This document shows positions 53,601 through 64,000 of a DNA stretch of 64,000 nt, one piece after another. The stretch spans positions 14,874,275-14,938,274 of the forward strand of contig NC_134032.1 of assembly GCF_964204645.1 (NCBI RefSeq). Reading direction: 5' to 3'. Position numbers and translations under genes: made by a program. The notes under the pieces are model-generated. The model worked only from the letters and a program-made list of their open reading frames with translations, was not told the origin of the DNA and did not search any database. The number at the start of each line of letters is the position of its first letter. Position 1 is the stretch's first letter. This DNA is from Tubulanus polymorphus (taxonomy: Eukaryota > Nemertea > Palaeonemertea > Tubulaniformes > Tubulanidae).

Positions 53601-56600
53601 AATCGGGGAAAATTCAGGAGCCGGTTGCATAGTCATGACTTAGATTTAAGACCAGTCTAAGTTCATTTTGGTTCTATAACCAATCTAACAACTTAAGACC
53701 AGTCTAAGCTCATTTTAGTTCTATAACCGATCTAATAACTTAAGACCAGTCTAAACTCATTTTAGTTCTATAACCAATCTAACAACTTTGGACCAGTCTA
53801 AACTCATTTTGGTTCTATAACCAATCTAACAACTTAAGACCAGTCTAAACTCATTTTAGTTCTATAACCAATCTAACAACTTAAGACCAGTCTAAACTCA
53901 TTTTAGTTCTATAACCAATCTAACAACTTTGGACCAGTCTAAACTCATTTTGGTTCTATAACCAATCTAACAACTTAAGACCAGTCTAAGCTCATTTTGG
54001 TTCTATAGCCAATCTAACAACTTAAGACCAGTCTAAGCTCATTTTGGTTCTATAGCCAATCTAACAACTTAAGACCAGTCTAAGCTCATTTTAGTTCTAT
54101 AACCAATCTAACAACTTAAGACCAGTCTAAACTCATTTTAGTTCTATAACCAATCTAACAACTTTGGACCAGTCTAAACTCATTTTGGTTCTATAACCAA
54201 TCTAACAACTTAAGACCAGTCTAAGCTCATTTTGGTTCTATAGCCAATCTAACAACTTAAGACCAGTCTAAGCTCATTTTGGTTCTATAGCCGATCTAAC
54301 AACTTAAGACCAGTCTAAACTCATTCTAGTTCTATAACCAATCTAACAACTTAAGACCAGTCTAAGCTCATTTTAGTTCTATAACCAATCTAACAACTTA
54401 AGACCAGTCTTAAGATTTAAGACCACTTTTGGACTTAAGTCACGATTGTGCAACCAGCCCCAGAGATTAGTAAGGATTAGGATTAGGATTAGGATTTTAT
54501 TTACACTCCAACCATTTCTCTATGGAACATGGAGGGAGACTTATACAAAGTATACAATATTTACAATTAACAGAAAGTATAAACTTGTTTTGATAAAATA
54601 TAACAAAGTTATTAACAATATATACACCATTTACAACATACTAATTATTGGAGGGATCTATATACATCTAAGCCTTTTTTAATGAATTTTGCATATGGGA
54701 TGAAAGTGGCGCGCCCTGGTGGATGGAACTGCGTTCTAAATCGTTGTTGTCGTTGTATTTTCGTAGATAAAATCGTTGAAGTTTTTCAAGTCGGCGACGA
54801 ATCGACAGAATTCGGACAGCGGGGGCGCCGGCTCTCCGTCCGATGAGAGCACCGTCTACGGTGAAATACGAGTTAAAACGGCCGCGTCGAAACCTCGAAG
54901 AAATAAACGCAAACTTCAAGTTTTCAGGGTCAGTAAGAATCAAATACTCGAAACGATTTCGTTTGTTGCGTTTTCTTTAAATTCTAGACAATTTGAAGAA
55001 AGTCGCCAGTCTTCCAAAAACACGCAGGGTTTTTTACATGTCAGGAATATTTGGATTTTCTTGAAAATCAGGGAAAACTTTTGGAATTTGAATTTTTGGT
55101 GCCTAGTTGTTCTAATGAATGACACAAGGAACCTCTTGATAGGAAACAGTCCTCATTGAAGATATCTTATAATTTTTGGGAATTTGAATTTTTGGTGTCT
55201 AGTTGTTCTTGCTGGTGACGAGTGACACAAGGAACCTCTTGATAAGAAACAGTCCTCACTGAGGATATCTTATAATTTGATCAGGGAATTTGAATTTTTG
55301 GTGTCTAGTTGTTCTTGCTGGTGACAAGTGACACCAGGAACCTTTTGATAAGAAACAGTCCTCATTGAAGATATCTCATAATTCAATCAAGGAATTTGAA
55401 TTTTTGGTGTCTTCTTGTTTTTGCTGGTGACGAGTGACACAAGAAACCTCTTGATAAGAAACAGCCCTCACTGAGGATATCTTATAATTTAATCAGGGAA
55501 TTGAATTTTTGGTGTGTTGTTCTTGCTGATGAGATGACACAATGAACCTCTTGATAAGAAACAGCCCTCTCTGAGGATATCTTATAATTTAATCAGGGAA
55601 TCTTTGCTCAAGAGTACTGGGAAATATAAGGTAATTTAGGATTACCCTGATTTTGAGTTTTAACGTAATCGACATGTATTGATATTTCACAGAGTTCACA
55701 GAAAGTTTCCGTTCCTCTCGAGAATAAATGTATCGCGTCTAAATGTCAGAAACCGTTGGATCCTGGTTGTATTTACTGTAATGCTGAGTGTATTAATAAA
55801 CACGCTATTGAATCATTATCGATGCTCGCTAAAGAGAAAGCTAAAGTTACAGGGGTAAGTTTTAACCATCCTTTCTCTATCCCTTCCCTTTTGCTCCCTC
55901 TCCTCTCTTGTCTCTCATCTCTCTTGTTCCCTCTCTACCTAACTCCTTCTCCCTCCCCTCTCCCTAACTCTCTCATCTCTCCCTCTCTGCTTTCTCCCTC
56001 ACCCTCAGTAGTTTCCTCCCTCGCTCTGTCTCCTGCTCTTTCCCTCTCCTTTCCCTATTTCTCTCTCCCTCTCCTCTCCTTTCTCCCTCTCCTTTCTCTC
56101 TCTGTAGTTTCCTCTCTCTCTCTGTAGTTTCCTCCCTATCTCACCTCTCTCCTTGCCTATCTCTCCTCTCTCCTTGCCTCTCTCTCCTCTCTCCTTGCCT
56201 CTCTCTCCTCTCTCCTTTCCTCTCTCTCCTCTCTCCTTAACTCTCTCTCCTCTCTCCTTAACTCTCTCTCCTCTCTCCTTAACTCTCTCTCCTCTCCTCT
56301 CTCCTTTCCTCTCTCTCCTCTCTCCTTAACTCTCTCTCCACTCTTCTTAACTCTCTCCTACCTCTCCTCTCTCTCTGCTCCCTATCTCACCTCTCTCCTT
56401 ACCTCTGTCTCCTCTTTCCTAAACTCTCTCTCCACTCTCTTTACCTCTCTCTTCTCTTCAATAAACAAACTAACAGCTCTCTGATATATGTCTCTCTTAT
56501 ACGTGTAGGTGAAGAGTTTGCCTCATCATATGGAACGAGTTGTAGTAATGGAGCGTAGTACCGGTAAACTATTAACCGGACCGAACGCCCCGACCGTCGG

Positions 56601-59600
56601 AACGCTGAAAATATGGCTCGAAAAACACCCGACTTACGAAGTGTTACGCCCAAAAAAACAGTCCACATCATCCAGTAAGTTACTGTGTATTTTAAAGTAC
56701 AGTTCGAGTCCGTTATAACGCCACGATTGAGACCAATAGAAAACCCGACTTTGAACTGGATGCTGGTTTTCAGATTGATTACAGTGGAAAAGTCCATTGT
56801 AACGCCAGAGTTGGGACGAATGAAAAAACACGGCTTCATGTTACGAATTTTCTGTCATAACGAGTTGAATTTGAATTATCTTGTTTAACAGATTTTCTGT
56901 TATAACGGTTGATATTTCCATTGAATTTGAATTGGATTGAGCATTGAGATTCGTTCTCTGAAAAATGTTGGCGTTTGAAAAGTGGCAGTGGAGGATGGCA
57001 GAGTTATAACGGACTTTGACTTCACTTTAGTTGACACGTATTCGTTAGTGTATATGTGTATTGTGCCGCCAATACTCTGTCTTTGTATTGTAGTGAAACA
57101 AGGTATAAATTTTTTAGCCTTAGTATCGGTCTACTGACTGCTACAATACATTCATAGCGATTGAATTCATCGTTTTGTCATGCTAGTTTAAACATTGTCG
57201 CGCCTTTGCCCAACACTTATGTGAACCTGTAATGGCTGTGTAAGGCCCTATATTAAGTGTTATCCCCTTCTATGACAGTACAGTTGAGTATTTCAATTTA
57301 GACGTGCTGAATTTAATGCTAAATCTCGGTCTTTGTCTTATAACAGTAATGTTATCGTTTTGATTGTATTTCGTAAAGTATTATTATTGGTAGTAGAAAA
57401 TAACCTGTACACTTAAACGTGGAAAACAGATATAAAGTGTCACCTGGGCCCAGTTTCACGAAAAAGTGTAAGCTTAAAACAGTTAAGTTTGAATTGTTGT
57501 CCTCATTGAAAACATGAAGTAACCAATGGCAATTAATCAAAAAATTTGAGTTAAACTTTTTCGTGAAACTGGCCCCTGGGGCCGGTTGCTGAAAAGTTGG
57601 TTAACCAGTGGATAGTTGATATGGTGACAATTGAAATTTCATTGTTACTATGGTATTTATCCACCGGTTATCTTTAACCAACTTTTGAGCAACTGACCCC
57701 TGATGATGATCTCTAGTGTGAGATCGAAACATTGTGTATGAACTTTCAACTGTCACTATGCCAACTATCCAACTGGTTAACTTAAACCAATCTTTGAGCA
57801 ACTGCAGCCCCTGGGGCCGGTTGCATAGTCATGGCTTAGACTTAGGACCAGTTTAAGACCAACTTAGTTCTATAGCCAATCTAACAACTTCAGACCGGTC
57901 TTAAGATTTAAGACCACTTTTGGACTTAAGTCTTGATTATGGAACTGGCCCCTGAACACTATTGCGAAGATAACAATAAGGAAATATCTTTGAATATTCA
58001 AAAACCCTGAATTTGATTATGTTTTTGTTTCTTTCTCAAGAAAAAGACGAACCGTCCCGCGGCGGTAATAATAAAGATCCACGTCACCAGGGGGCGTCTA
58101 CGAAATCTTCGTCGCAGTCGAGCAATCAACAGCCGGATCAGATGGACCCGAATCGCGCGAACGTTCGAAAAATTCTCCGTCAAATCCTCGAAAAACGGTA
58201 AACAATTTCTCCGTGTTCCGTTAAAAAAAAACAAAACAAAAGAAAAATTTAAAAAAAAAGAAAAATTAAAAAAAAACGAAATAAAAATGGTTCGTATTTT
58301 TTTCATTTCTCTCAGGGTCGACGAAGCGGACGACGAAATTTGTAACCACGGCGACGTGAAGAAAACCGTTACAACAATCGAGGAGGAAATGTTTAAACAA
58401 TGCAACCAGCACACGAATCATAAATACCTATCGAAATTCCGTAATTTAGTGATAGCCGTACGAGATCCGAATAACCACGGACTGTTCCGACGTATACTGA
58501 AAGGGATGATACGTCCACCTCGTTTGGTCGCCATGACGCCCGAGATATTGATGTCTCGCGAGTTAGCGCTGTGGGGCGAGAAGGCGACGGTGACGGCGAC
58601 CAATTCAAAGTCAAACGGCGATAAAAAACCAACGCTGGCCGTAATACCGAGAGAAACACAACGAATGGAGGTCAGTAATCCGGCCATCTTGATTCCTCTA
58701 ACCCCCTATCAGTTCCTCAGTAATCCGGCCATCTTGATTCCTCTAACCCCCTATCACTAAAGAGGGTGCTGAAAGACTATTTCAGGCTATTTGATGGCTC
58801 TGAGGCTATTAGAAGTCTCAAAAGAACTGTGCTGGTAGCCAATAGAGGGCTCTGAGGAACTCTCTGGTAGCCGATAGAGGGATCTGAGGAACTCTCTGGT
58901 AGCTGATAGAGGGATCTGAGGAACTCTCTGGTAGCCGATAGAGGGATCTGAGGAACTGTGCTGTTAGCCAATAGAGGGCTCTGAGGAACTCTCTGGTAGC
59001 CGATAGAGGGATCTGAGGAACTCTCTGGTAGCCAATAGAGGGCTCTGAGGAACTCTGCTGGTAGCCAATAGAGGACTCTGAGTGATAATTATTCATTTGT
59101 TTCTATTTTTAGCATCTCCGCGAGCAGACGTTTAATCCGGCAGCAGACGTACTCGGAACATTAATCGTCGACACGACGTCTCAACATCGAGAACATGCGT
59201 TCGATTTAAACTGTCACATCTGCACGGGAACTACCGGCGCCACCACTGGTAGGAAGAAATCTCGTAGTCACGACAACGACGACGAAGACAACAATGCGTC
59301 GAACGCGAAACGAGCGAAAGTTTCGTCGACGGAGAATCTCGGAATCGTCGACGAATCGGAGAGCGATTATCCGAGCAGCAGCGCCGATTTAACGCAACAA
59401 AAGATGGAGCCGCCGATGCAGGAATCTCCGTTAGTCAGTTCAACAATGCTGTAAGTTTAATCTCCATGGTTACTGATCCGCTCATTTGAACTGTATAGCT
59501 TGTAACGTATTGATATTCTCCGTGTGTGCAGGTCTCCTCCTCCGCTGGAGTGCGAAGCGACGTCTGCTGCTGGTGAGTTGGAGCAGACGCCCGATGAGCA

Positions 59601-62600
59601 GACGGAACCCGCGATCGAACAACCCATCTGGAAAGGATTTATATTCATGCAGGATTTGAGTCGCTTTGTGTCAACTGCGTTTAGAATATCGGGAAATACT
59701 GAATGTCTCATTAACGTAAGTAATCGAATAATTCAGTATAATAATTATAATAATTATGATGATAATAATATAATATTTTTGAAACTTTTAAAGTTATTCA
59801 TTTCGCCATAGAGTTGTTTATGAATACGATATATAATATATAAGGTCTTAGTAGGACCAGAAAGGACTTGCAGTCGACCTAAATCATCATTTTTGAATCC
59901 ATTTGAAACTGTATTGAAGTAATTCAGTCCTCGTATAAACCTGTATTTTTTTTTCGTGTTACAGAATCTGCCGCAAACTATTAACCTCTGCGGTCGTATT
60001 CCTCCTAATAATATGTACGAGTATATCTCTAAATGTCGCATGGCCGGCAACAAGGTAAGCAATCAGCGTTACTAACGACACGAACCTTTCATTGTTGATC
60101 GATTATAAACGATTCGATATCTAAAATTCTGAATTGTTGCGATATTTTTCTAGGATATCCTCGTGTTGCGTTTCCAGCCGTCGTCCGAAGAAGAGAAAGA
60201 AGGTTACAATCAGCTGTACACGTATTTATACAATCGTAACCGTTGCGGCGTCGTCGGTAACAACGCCAGATTTATCAAAGACATGTACCTCGTACCGTTA
60301 TCGGCTCATTGTCGTATCCCGGGCGTGTTATTACCGTTCGACGGTCCGGGCGTCGCCGAAATACGCCCGCACATGATCATCGGAATCGTCATACGCCAAC
60401 GTCAGGAGGTCGCCACGGCAACGACGCCATCCGCGACCGCTCCGCCGACGACGGTCGTCATCACCGCCGCGGAAAAACAGACGAAATTGGAAGCGGTGAA
60501 AAAATGGATCACGATCACGAAACGGAGACGTGTTTCGGACGAAGAAGAGGACGATTTAATCGTCGATGTTCCGCCGCCGGTCGAATGGTCGTCAGTGACG
60601 ACGCCTCCGAGACTACCGTCGTCGACGCATCGGAGAAAACAAAAACATCGGAGGAAATACACTAAAACGCGTAAAGTTCCGTCTGTGAGTCCGGAGATTC
60701 CGGCGTCCGGTGAAAGCGACGCGTACTCGCCCAGTCAGGAGGTCGGTGACGTGTATTCGCCTCCACGCGCTCTCGTTATCCCTCCGCCCGACGTCGAAAC
60801 CAAAACACCGGCGCCCCCTAGTAGCGGTGGCGGCGTTCAACGCGAACTAACCGACGAGCGTAATCGCGGACCGGCAGCAACCGCCGATCTAGTCTCGAAA
60901 TTAACAAACATTCTCAATCACGGTAAAAATACTGTCTCGCAAACTGCGGTCGTCTCGGCTACTTTGAATAATTTGTTGTCAGTGGCAACGGCCAGTAATA
61001 TAGCCGCCGCGGCTCCGGTTACCACGGCGACGATTGAGCCGATCGATGAAGAATTTATGCCATTGGAAGAAGGCGTAGCAAAAAATAAGGATGAAGCTGA
61101 GGAGGAAACGGAAGATCCAAAATCGCGCGGCGATGATGAAATCAAAAAGGTCGAAGAGGTGGCGAATGATGAAAGTCCGTCTGCCTGGGATTTGTTGGAG
61201 GATACGTATAGCAAGACGACGACCGCTCCGACCACAACGGAAGAGGAAAAACTCGCCGGTGAAGATGAAAAATCCACGGGCGATGAGGAAAATGCGACCG
61301 TCGACGACGAAAAGTCTACGGTCGACGATGTAGATGATGATAACGAAGATGAAGCTGTTTGGACGATGTTGGACGAAGCGTACACGCCTGAGGAAAAAAA
61401 TAGAATACGCAAAGCTCGTAAACAATCAGAGTCTCGCGATAGAAATGACGAGGAGGAAAAAGTGTCCGATGACGATGATAATGATGATGAGGAGAATAAA
61501 GAAGATGAAATCAATCATTGGGATTTGTTAGAGGAAATGTATAAACCGGAATCAGTGAAGAGGAGCGCGAAGTCCACTCCTGCAGGCCTAGCAGGAATAC
61601 CAGCAGACGTGGCAGGAATACCGGCAGACGTACTCACCGCTGCTGGAATACCAACCATACGACGTACTTCACTAGCGCCATCTTCTGTCTCATTTAACGA
61701 AACTACTTCTGAGCCCAGCATACCTCCGCAGGAGCCTACTGATATACCTCCGGAGGAGTCATCCGATACCCGGAGAGATGAGGATCCCGGTACCCTTCAG
61801 CGAGGAACTCCACTTGATACCTCACAGGAGTGTCGCGATACCCCTCAGCAAGATACCCCACAGCATGACACCCCACAGCAAGATACCCCACAGCATGACA
61901 CCCCACAGCAAGATACCCCACAGCAAGATACCCATGTTGATACTTGCCAGCAGGAAGATACCTCTCTTGATACCATGCAAGAGTCTTGGGAAGAAACAGT
62001 TGATACTCATCAGGAGCAACTTACTGATACACGGCAGGTAGATTCTGCTACGGACAAGGCGCTAAATGAAACCAGCCTTCACGACATTCAACCTGTTGAT
62101 ACCTGCGAGGGTATGCCACCGCTAAAACCTATATCCTTATTCCCTCAGGTGGCACCACCTCCGATGCCTCCTGCTGCTCTGATCGGTATTAGAATCGGTC
62201 TCCATGACAACACGGAACACGTCGACATGGAAACGGATGATATTCTCAGTTCACCTGAGATCGAAAATTTCATGGACGAGCCCATTGTTTCCATGGAAAC
62301 GAACAGCGAGGAAACCGATAATGAGTTAAACGATGAGCCTACAACGCAGGTCGTTACCACGGAAACCAAGGATAATTCGTCGCCGTACAAAGATCCATTC
62401 TATAATCGTTATCGGCAACAGTCGTCTGCATTGTGGAATCCGGAACGCCCGGCGCCACCTGGTGTTCCAACTGAAAAACGATTCACTACATACGACAGTT
62501 ACAGCTTCGGTAGTTTATACAAGAGTATCGCACCAAAGAATGATGAGAGAGAGGAGGAGAGGAAGAATGAGACATTTCCGATTCCTCCGTCGTTTAATCA

Positions 62601-64000
62601 CTCGTATACACCGTCGCCCCCTATAGGTCAGCCATCACCGTTTACGAGCTGGTCGGGGGGACGATCGTCTAATACTACCCCTACGTCTCATCACTCGCCG
62701 AGCGACGCGACCAGTCCTTCTCCGCACGCCGTTACCATGGAAACAAAACTAAACGAGAATCACATCTCCGACGCGGAGGTGTCGTCGATGATCGACGAGG
62801 TCGCTAAGAGCAACAACCCGGCGGAGATGACAGCGCGATTGTTGAAGCGATTAGGATGGAGCTACGACACGGCCAGTAAACAACGTCTGCTCATCGAACT
62901 CACGCAGAAAGTTCAACAACAAGCGGCCATTTTACAACGCGAGAAACTATCGTCGTCGACGGCAACGGCGAATTCTCCGTCTGCCGTAACCGCGAATGTT
63001 GCGCGTAGCAACAATCGCGATGACCGGTCACCGTGTGAATCTGCGTGTAACAGTGTGCTCGGTGTGCCCGCTAACAGTGTGTTAACAAACAGTGTGCCTA
63101 GTAGTGCCGTGATCGGATGTGTACCAATTCATGGCACACCGGGCATCAATGCGCGAACTGACAGTGTGCTCGATAATAGTAGTGCTGCGCTCAACAATGG
63201 TGTGCCCATTTACGACAGCGCGTCCGCTGTTCACCCGGTTACCGTTCCAACCGTCGTTAGTAACCCATGCGTCGAAGGTCAAGGACTCAATTTGAACGCG
63301 ATTCAAAATCTGCTTAAAAAACAAGAAACGAATCGACTTTTAGAAACGGTCTCGAAAATATTCAAAACTTCTCAAATGGAATCGTCATTGAGTTGTAGTA
63401 CTCAGGGGGGTTTCCCCGCTCCGAAAACTGTTGTGGATTTCCCCGCCCTGAGTAATGCAGGGGATTTCCTCGCTCTGAAATCTGTAGGGGATTTCCCCCC
63501 CCTCAGTCCTGCAGGGGATTTCTCCGCTCCAAAAAATGTAGGGGATTTCCCTGTCCTCAGTCCTGCAGAGGATTTCCCCTCGCCGAAAACTGTTGGGGAT
63601 TTGCCCATTCTGAATACTGCAGAGGATTTCCCCTCACCGAAAACTGTTGGGGATTTCCCCACTCTGAATGCTGCAGGGGATTTCCCCACTCTGAAAAGCG
63701 CGGAGGTTTCCCCCACTCCGAAAACTGTAGGGAATTTCCTTGCTCAGAGTACTGGAGAGGATTTCCGTGCTCTGAAAGCTGTGGGGGATTTCCCAGATCC
63801 AAACGTATCTGTTCATACAACAACCACCGGCTCCATTCCTGATGTTCATAACCAATACCAGACGCAACAGGCCGATGTTACCATCGCTACGGAGATACAA
63901 CAATCAACCGACGAACATGCGATTATCGACGATTTGGTTTTGGACGACGATTGGAGCGAAAATGAAGAGGAGATGAAGGAGGAGGAGGAAATAAAATGCG
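47661..64000 (+). CDS. DIDO1: DIDO1/PHF3-type transcription regulator (PHD, TFIIS central, SPOC); 3' end outside window
   Basis: Exons 47661-47951, 48647-48991, 49497-49642, 50399-50690, 51018-52408, 53252-53373, 53452-53522, 54767-54928, 55693-55854, 56509-56674, 58041-58197, 58316-58670, 59113-59450, 59532-59715, 59965-60054 and 60154 to beyond 64000. Phases agree; at least 2706 aa. Visible: PHD finger (about 811-862: WCICNQPHNN, MICCDRCDFWYHAKC, EEWICPVC); a Cys-rich motif (KCIASKCQKP, CIYCNAECINKHA, about 950-980); TFIIS central domain (about 1085-1205: RANVRKILRQILEKR, DPNNHGLFRRILKG, LMSRELALWGEK); SPOC domain (about 1365-1510: IWKGFIFMQDLSRF, LCGRIPPNNMYEYISKC, RPHMIIGIVIR). This order is unique to the DIDO1/PHF3/SPOCD1 family. 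Known: PHD reads H3K4me, SPOC of the family binds phosphorylated Pol II CTD. Nuclear. The Cys motif favours DIDO1 over PHF3. The last exon is very long and disordered. Confidence 0.88.
48185..48590. repeat. Imperfect CCAGAAAACTCAAAAC repeat
   Basis: Intron 47952-48646 holds about 18 diverged units of 20-25 bp, GCTCCAGAAAACTCAAAACC. Open frames on both strands are spurious. Confidence 0.75.
49670..50335. repeat. 34-bp minisatellite in DIDO1-like intron
   Basis: About 20 units, GTAATTGTAGAACTGAGTCC, CGAGTATTCTTGGG, period 34, filling intron 49643-50398. Confidence 0.92.
50770..50892. mobile_element. Foldback element, 120 bp
   Basis: CAGGACCCGGTTCCACAATT at the left and AACTGTGGAACTGGGTCCTG at the right are inverted copies; inner GAGTTAACTC-type repeats continue the palindrome. 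Lies in a DIDO1-like intron. Confidence 0.75.
51597..51755 (+). repeat. Three tandem 20-residue coding repeats
   Basis: In the DIDO1-like protein N-terminal to the PHD finger: SSDYEKPSDGEGRCKI-type units three times (60-bp period). Disordered; function unknown. Confidence 0.8.
52630..53245. repeat. 48-bp AT-rich minisatellite splitting the PHD coding region
   Basis: About 12 units containing GGTAATTTTGATATATGACA and TGTGTAATTTCAATATATCT, in the intron 52409-53251 that divides the PHD finger between NNK and FMICC. The last unit reaches the acceptor. Confidence 0.9.
53616..54465. repeat. 47-bp satellite expanded inside a foldback element
   Basis: Starts GGAGCCGGTTGCATAGTCAT and ends GTGCAACCAGCCCC. 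Between these are about 16 units of 47 bp, CTTAAGACCAGTCTAAGCTC, ATTTTGGTTCTATAACCAAT. Short, unexpanded relatives at 8536, 16080 and 57800 show the parent element. Lies in DIDO1-like intron 53523-54766. Confidence 0.88.
55120..55612. repeat. About 110-bp tandem repeat, copy cluster 2 (inverted relative to cluster 1)
   Basis: Four to five units with AGGAACCTCTTGATAAGAAA, CAGTCCTCACTGAGGATATC and GGAATTTGAATTTTTGGTGT: the reverse complement of the repeat at 24640-25030. Confidence 0.85.
55860..56455 (+). repeat. Pyrimidine-rich intron tract
   Basis: CTCTCTCCTCTCTCCTTAAC repeats in DIDO1-like intron 55855-56508. Confidence 0.85.
56675..58040. repeat. DIDO1-like intron with several GGGCC-ended elements
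   Basis: Foldback at 57448-57578 (GGGCCCAGTTTCACGAAAAA to TTTTTCGTGAAACTGGCCCC), another at 57580-57705 (GGGGCCGGTTGCTGAAAAGT to TTTTGAGCAACTGACCCC), then 57800-57955 of the CATAGTCATG family. No gene signal. Confidence 0.65.
57700..57735 (+). ncRNA. Degenerate hammerhead motif
   Basis: CTGATGA (57700-706), T, GATCTC (57708-713), loop TAGTGT, GAGATC (57720-725), GAAAC. Core and stem II are intact, but stem I does not pair and ACGT has become ACAT. A relic of the 14766 family. Confidence 0.5.
58790..59090. repeat. 32-bp minisatellite in DIDO1-like intron
   Basis: About nine units, GATCTGAGGAACTCTCTGGT, AGCCGATAGAGG, in intron 58671-59112. Minus-strand frames are spurious. Confidence 0.88.
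59838..59935. mobile_element. Fragment of the RPLP1-intron foldback family
   Basis: AAGGTCTTAGTAGGACCAGA, AAGGACTTGCAGTCGACCTA and CATTTGAAACTGTATTGAAG match 32630-32710 and 28665-28730. Confidence 0.7.
61834..61938 (+). repeat. Coding 15-bp repeat, DTPQQ/DTPQH
   Basis: In the last exon of the DIDO1-like gene, six to seven DTPQ[QH] units in a disordered Pro/Glu/Ser region. Frame is kept because the unit is 15 bp. Confidence 0.85.
63406..63810 (+). repeat. Coding 27-bp repeat, 15 copies of a 9-residue unit
   Basis: In the last exon of the DIDO1-like gene: consensus GDFP.LK.V / GDFP..SPA repeated 15 times, starting GGFPAPKTV. An alternating KTV / NA-type ending suggests a 54-bp higher-order unit. 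Continues into an acidic DDDWSENEEE stretch at the window edge. Confidence 0.85.

Noticed and set aside
53124-53660. Single 178-codon frame covering the PHD part and beyond
   Set aside because: It reads through repeat-derived intron sequence at both ends; splice sites and the domain pattern support shorter exons (53252-53373 and 53452-53522).

Overview
The window is nuclear DNA of an intron-rich animal, most likely an invertebrate bilaterian. A marine lophotrochozoan such as a mollusc, annelid, brachiopod or phoronid would fit, but the phylum cannot be fixed from sequence alone. Evidence: GT-AG introns throughout, conserved metazoan genes (RPLP1, WASHC2/FAM21, CtIP, CCDC127, a DIDO1/PHF3 homologue), an insect-gustatory-receptor-like 7TM protein, and a heavy load of minisatellites, foldback/MITE elements and satellites. 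No prokaryotic gene, CRISPR array or viral gene is seen.

Layout: (1) 1-6286, minus strand: a CUB-domain transmembrane receptor whose cytoplasmic tail is built from reiterated exons carrying 13-residue tyrosine repeats; the gene runs off the left edge. (2) 7933-13402, plus: CtIP/RBBP8 in 7 coding exons, with a 1.25 kb low-complexity intron. (3) 13403-16648: repeat-rich convergent intergenic DNA with a hammerhead-ribozyme motif and a 92-bp satellite. (4) 16649-27610, minus: WASHC2/FAM21 in 24 coding exons (1548 aa). (5) 28820-31059, plus: CCDC127. (6) 31913-35154, plus: RPLP1. (7) 35155-38191: intergenic, second copy of the 92-bp satellite. (8) 38192-46402, minus: a 772-aa seven-helix gustatory-receptor-like protein in 10 exons. 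(9) 47661 to beyond 64000, plus: a DIDO1/PHF3-type protein (PHD, zinc motif, TFIIS central domain, SPOC), at least 2706 aa in the window.

Exon chains were assembled by hand from splice sites and phase. The five complete multi-exon genes each give an open frame that is an exact multiple of three, which is the main internal check. CtIP (DNA-end resection), WASH complex (endosomal actin), CCDC127 (membrane-anchored coiled coil), RPLP1 (ribosome stalk) and DIDO1/PHF3 (Pol II transcription) are housekeeping genes with no obvious shared pathway. WASHC2 and CCDC127 are head to head across 1.2 kb, and so are the receptor gene and DIDO1.

The most unusual material is: (a) the CUB receptor with an expandable tyrosine-repeat tail; (b) 44-nt hammerhead-type RNA motifs at several loci, including a 69-bp tandem satellite, where stems I and II co-vary between families around a constant core; (c) decayed alternative exons in the CUB gene and a duplicated 3' exon in the receptor gene; (d) satellites and foldback elements shared between distant introns.
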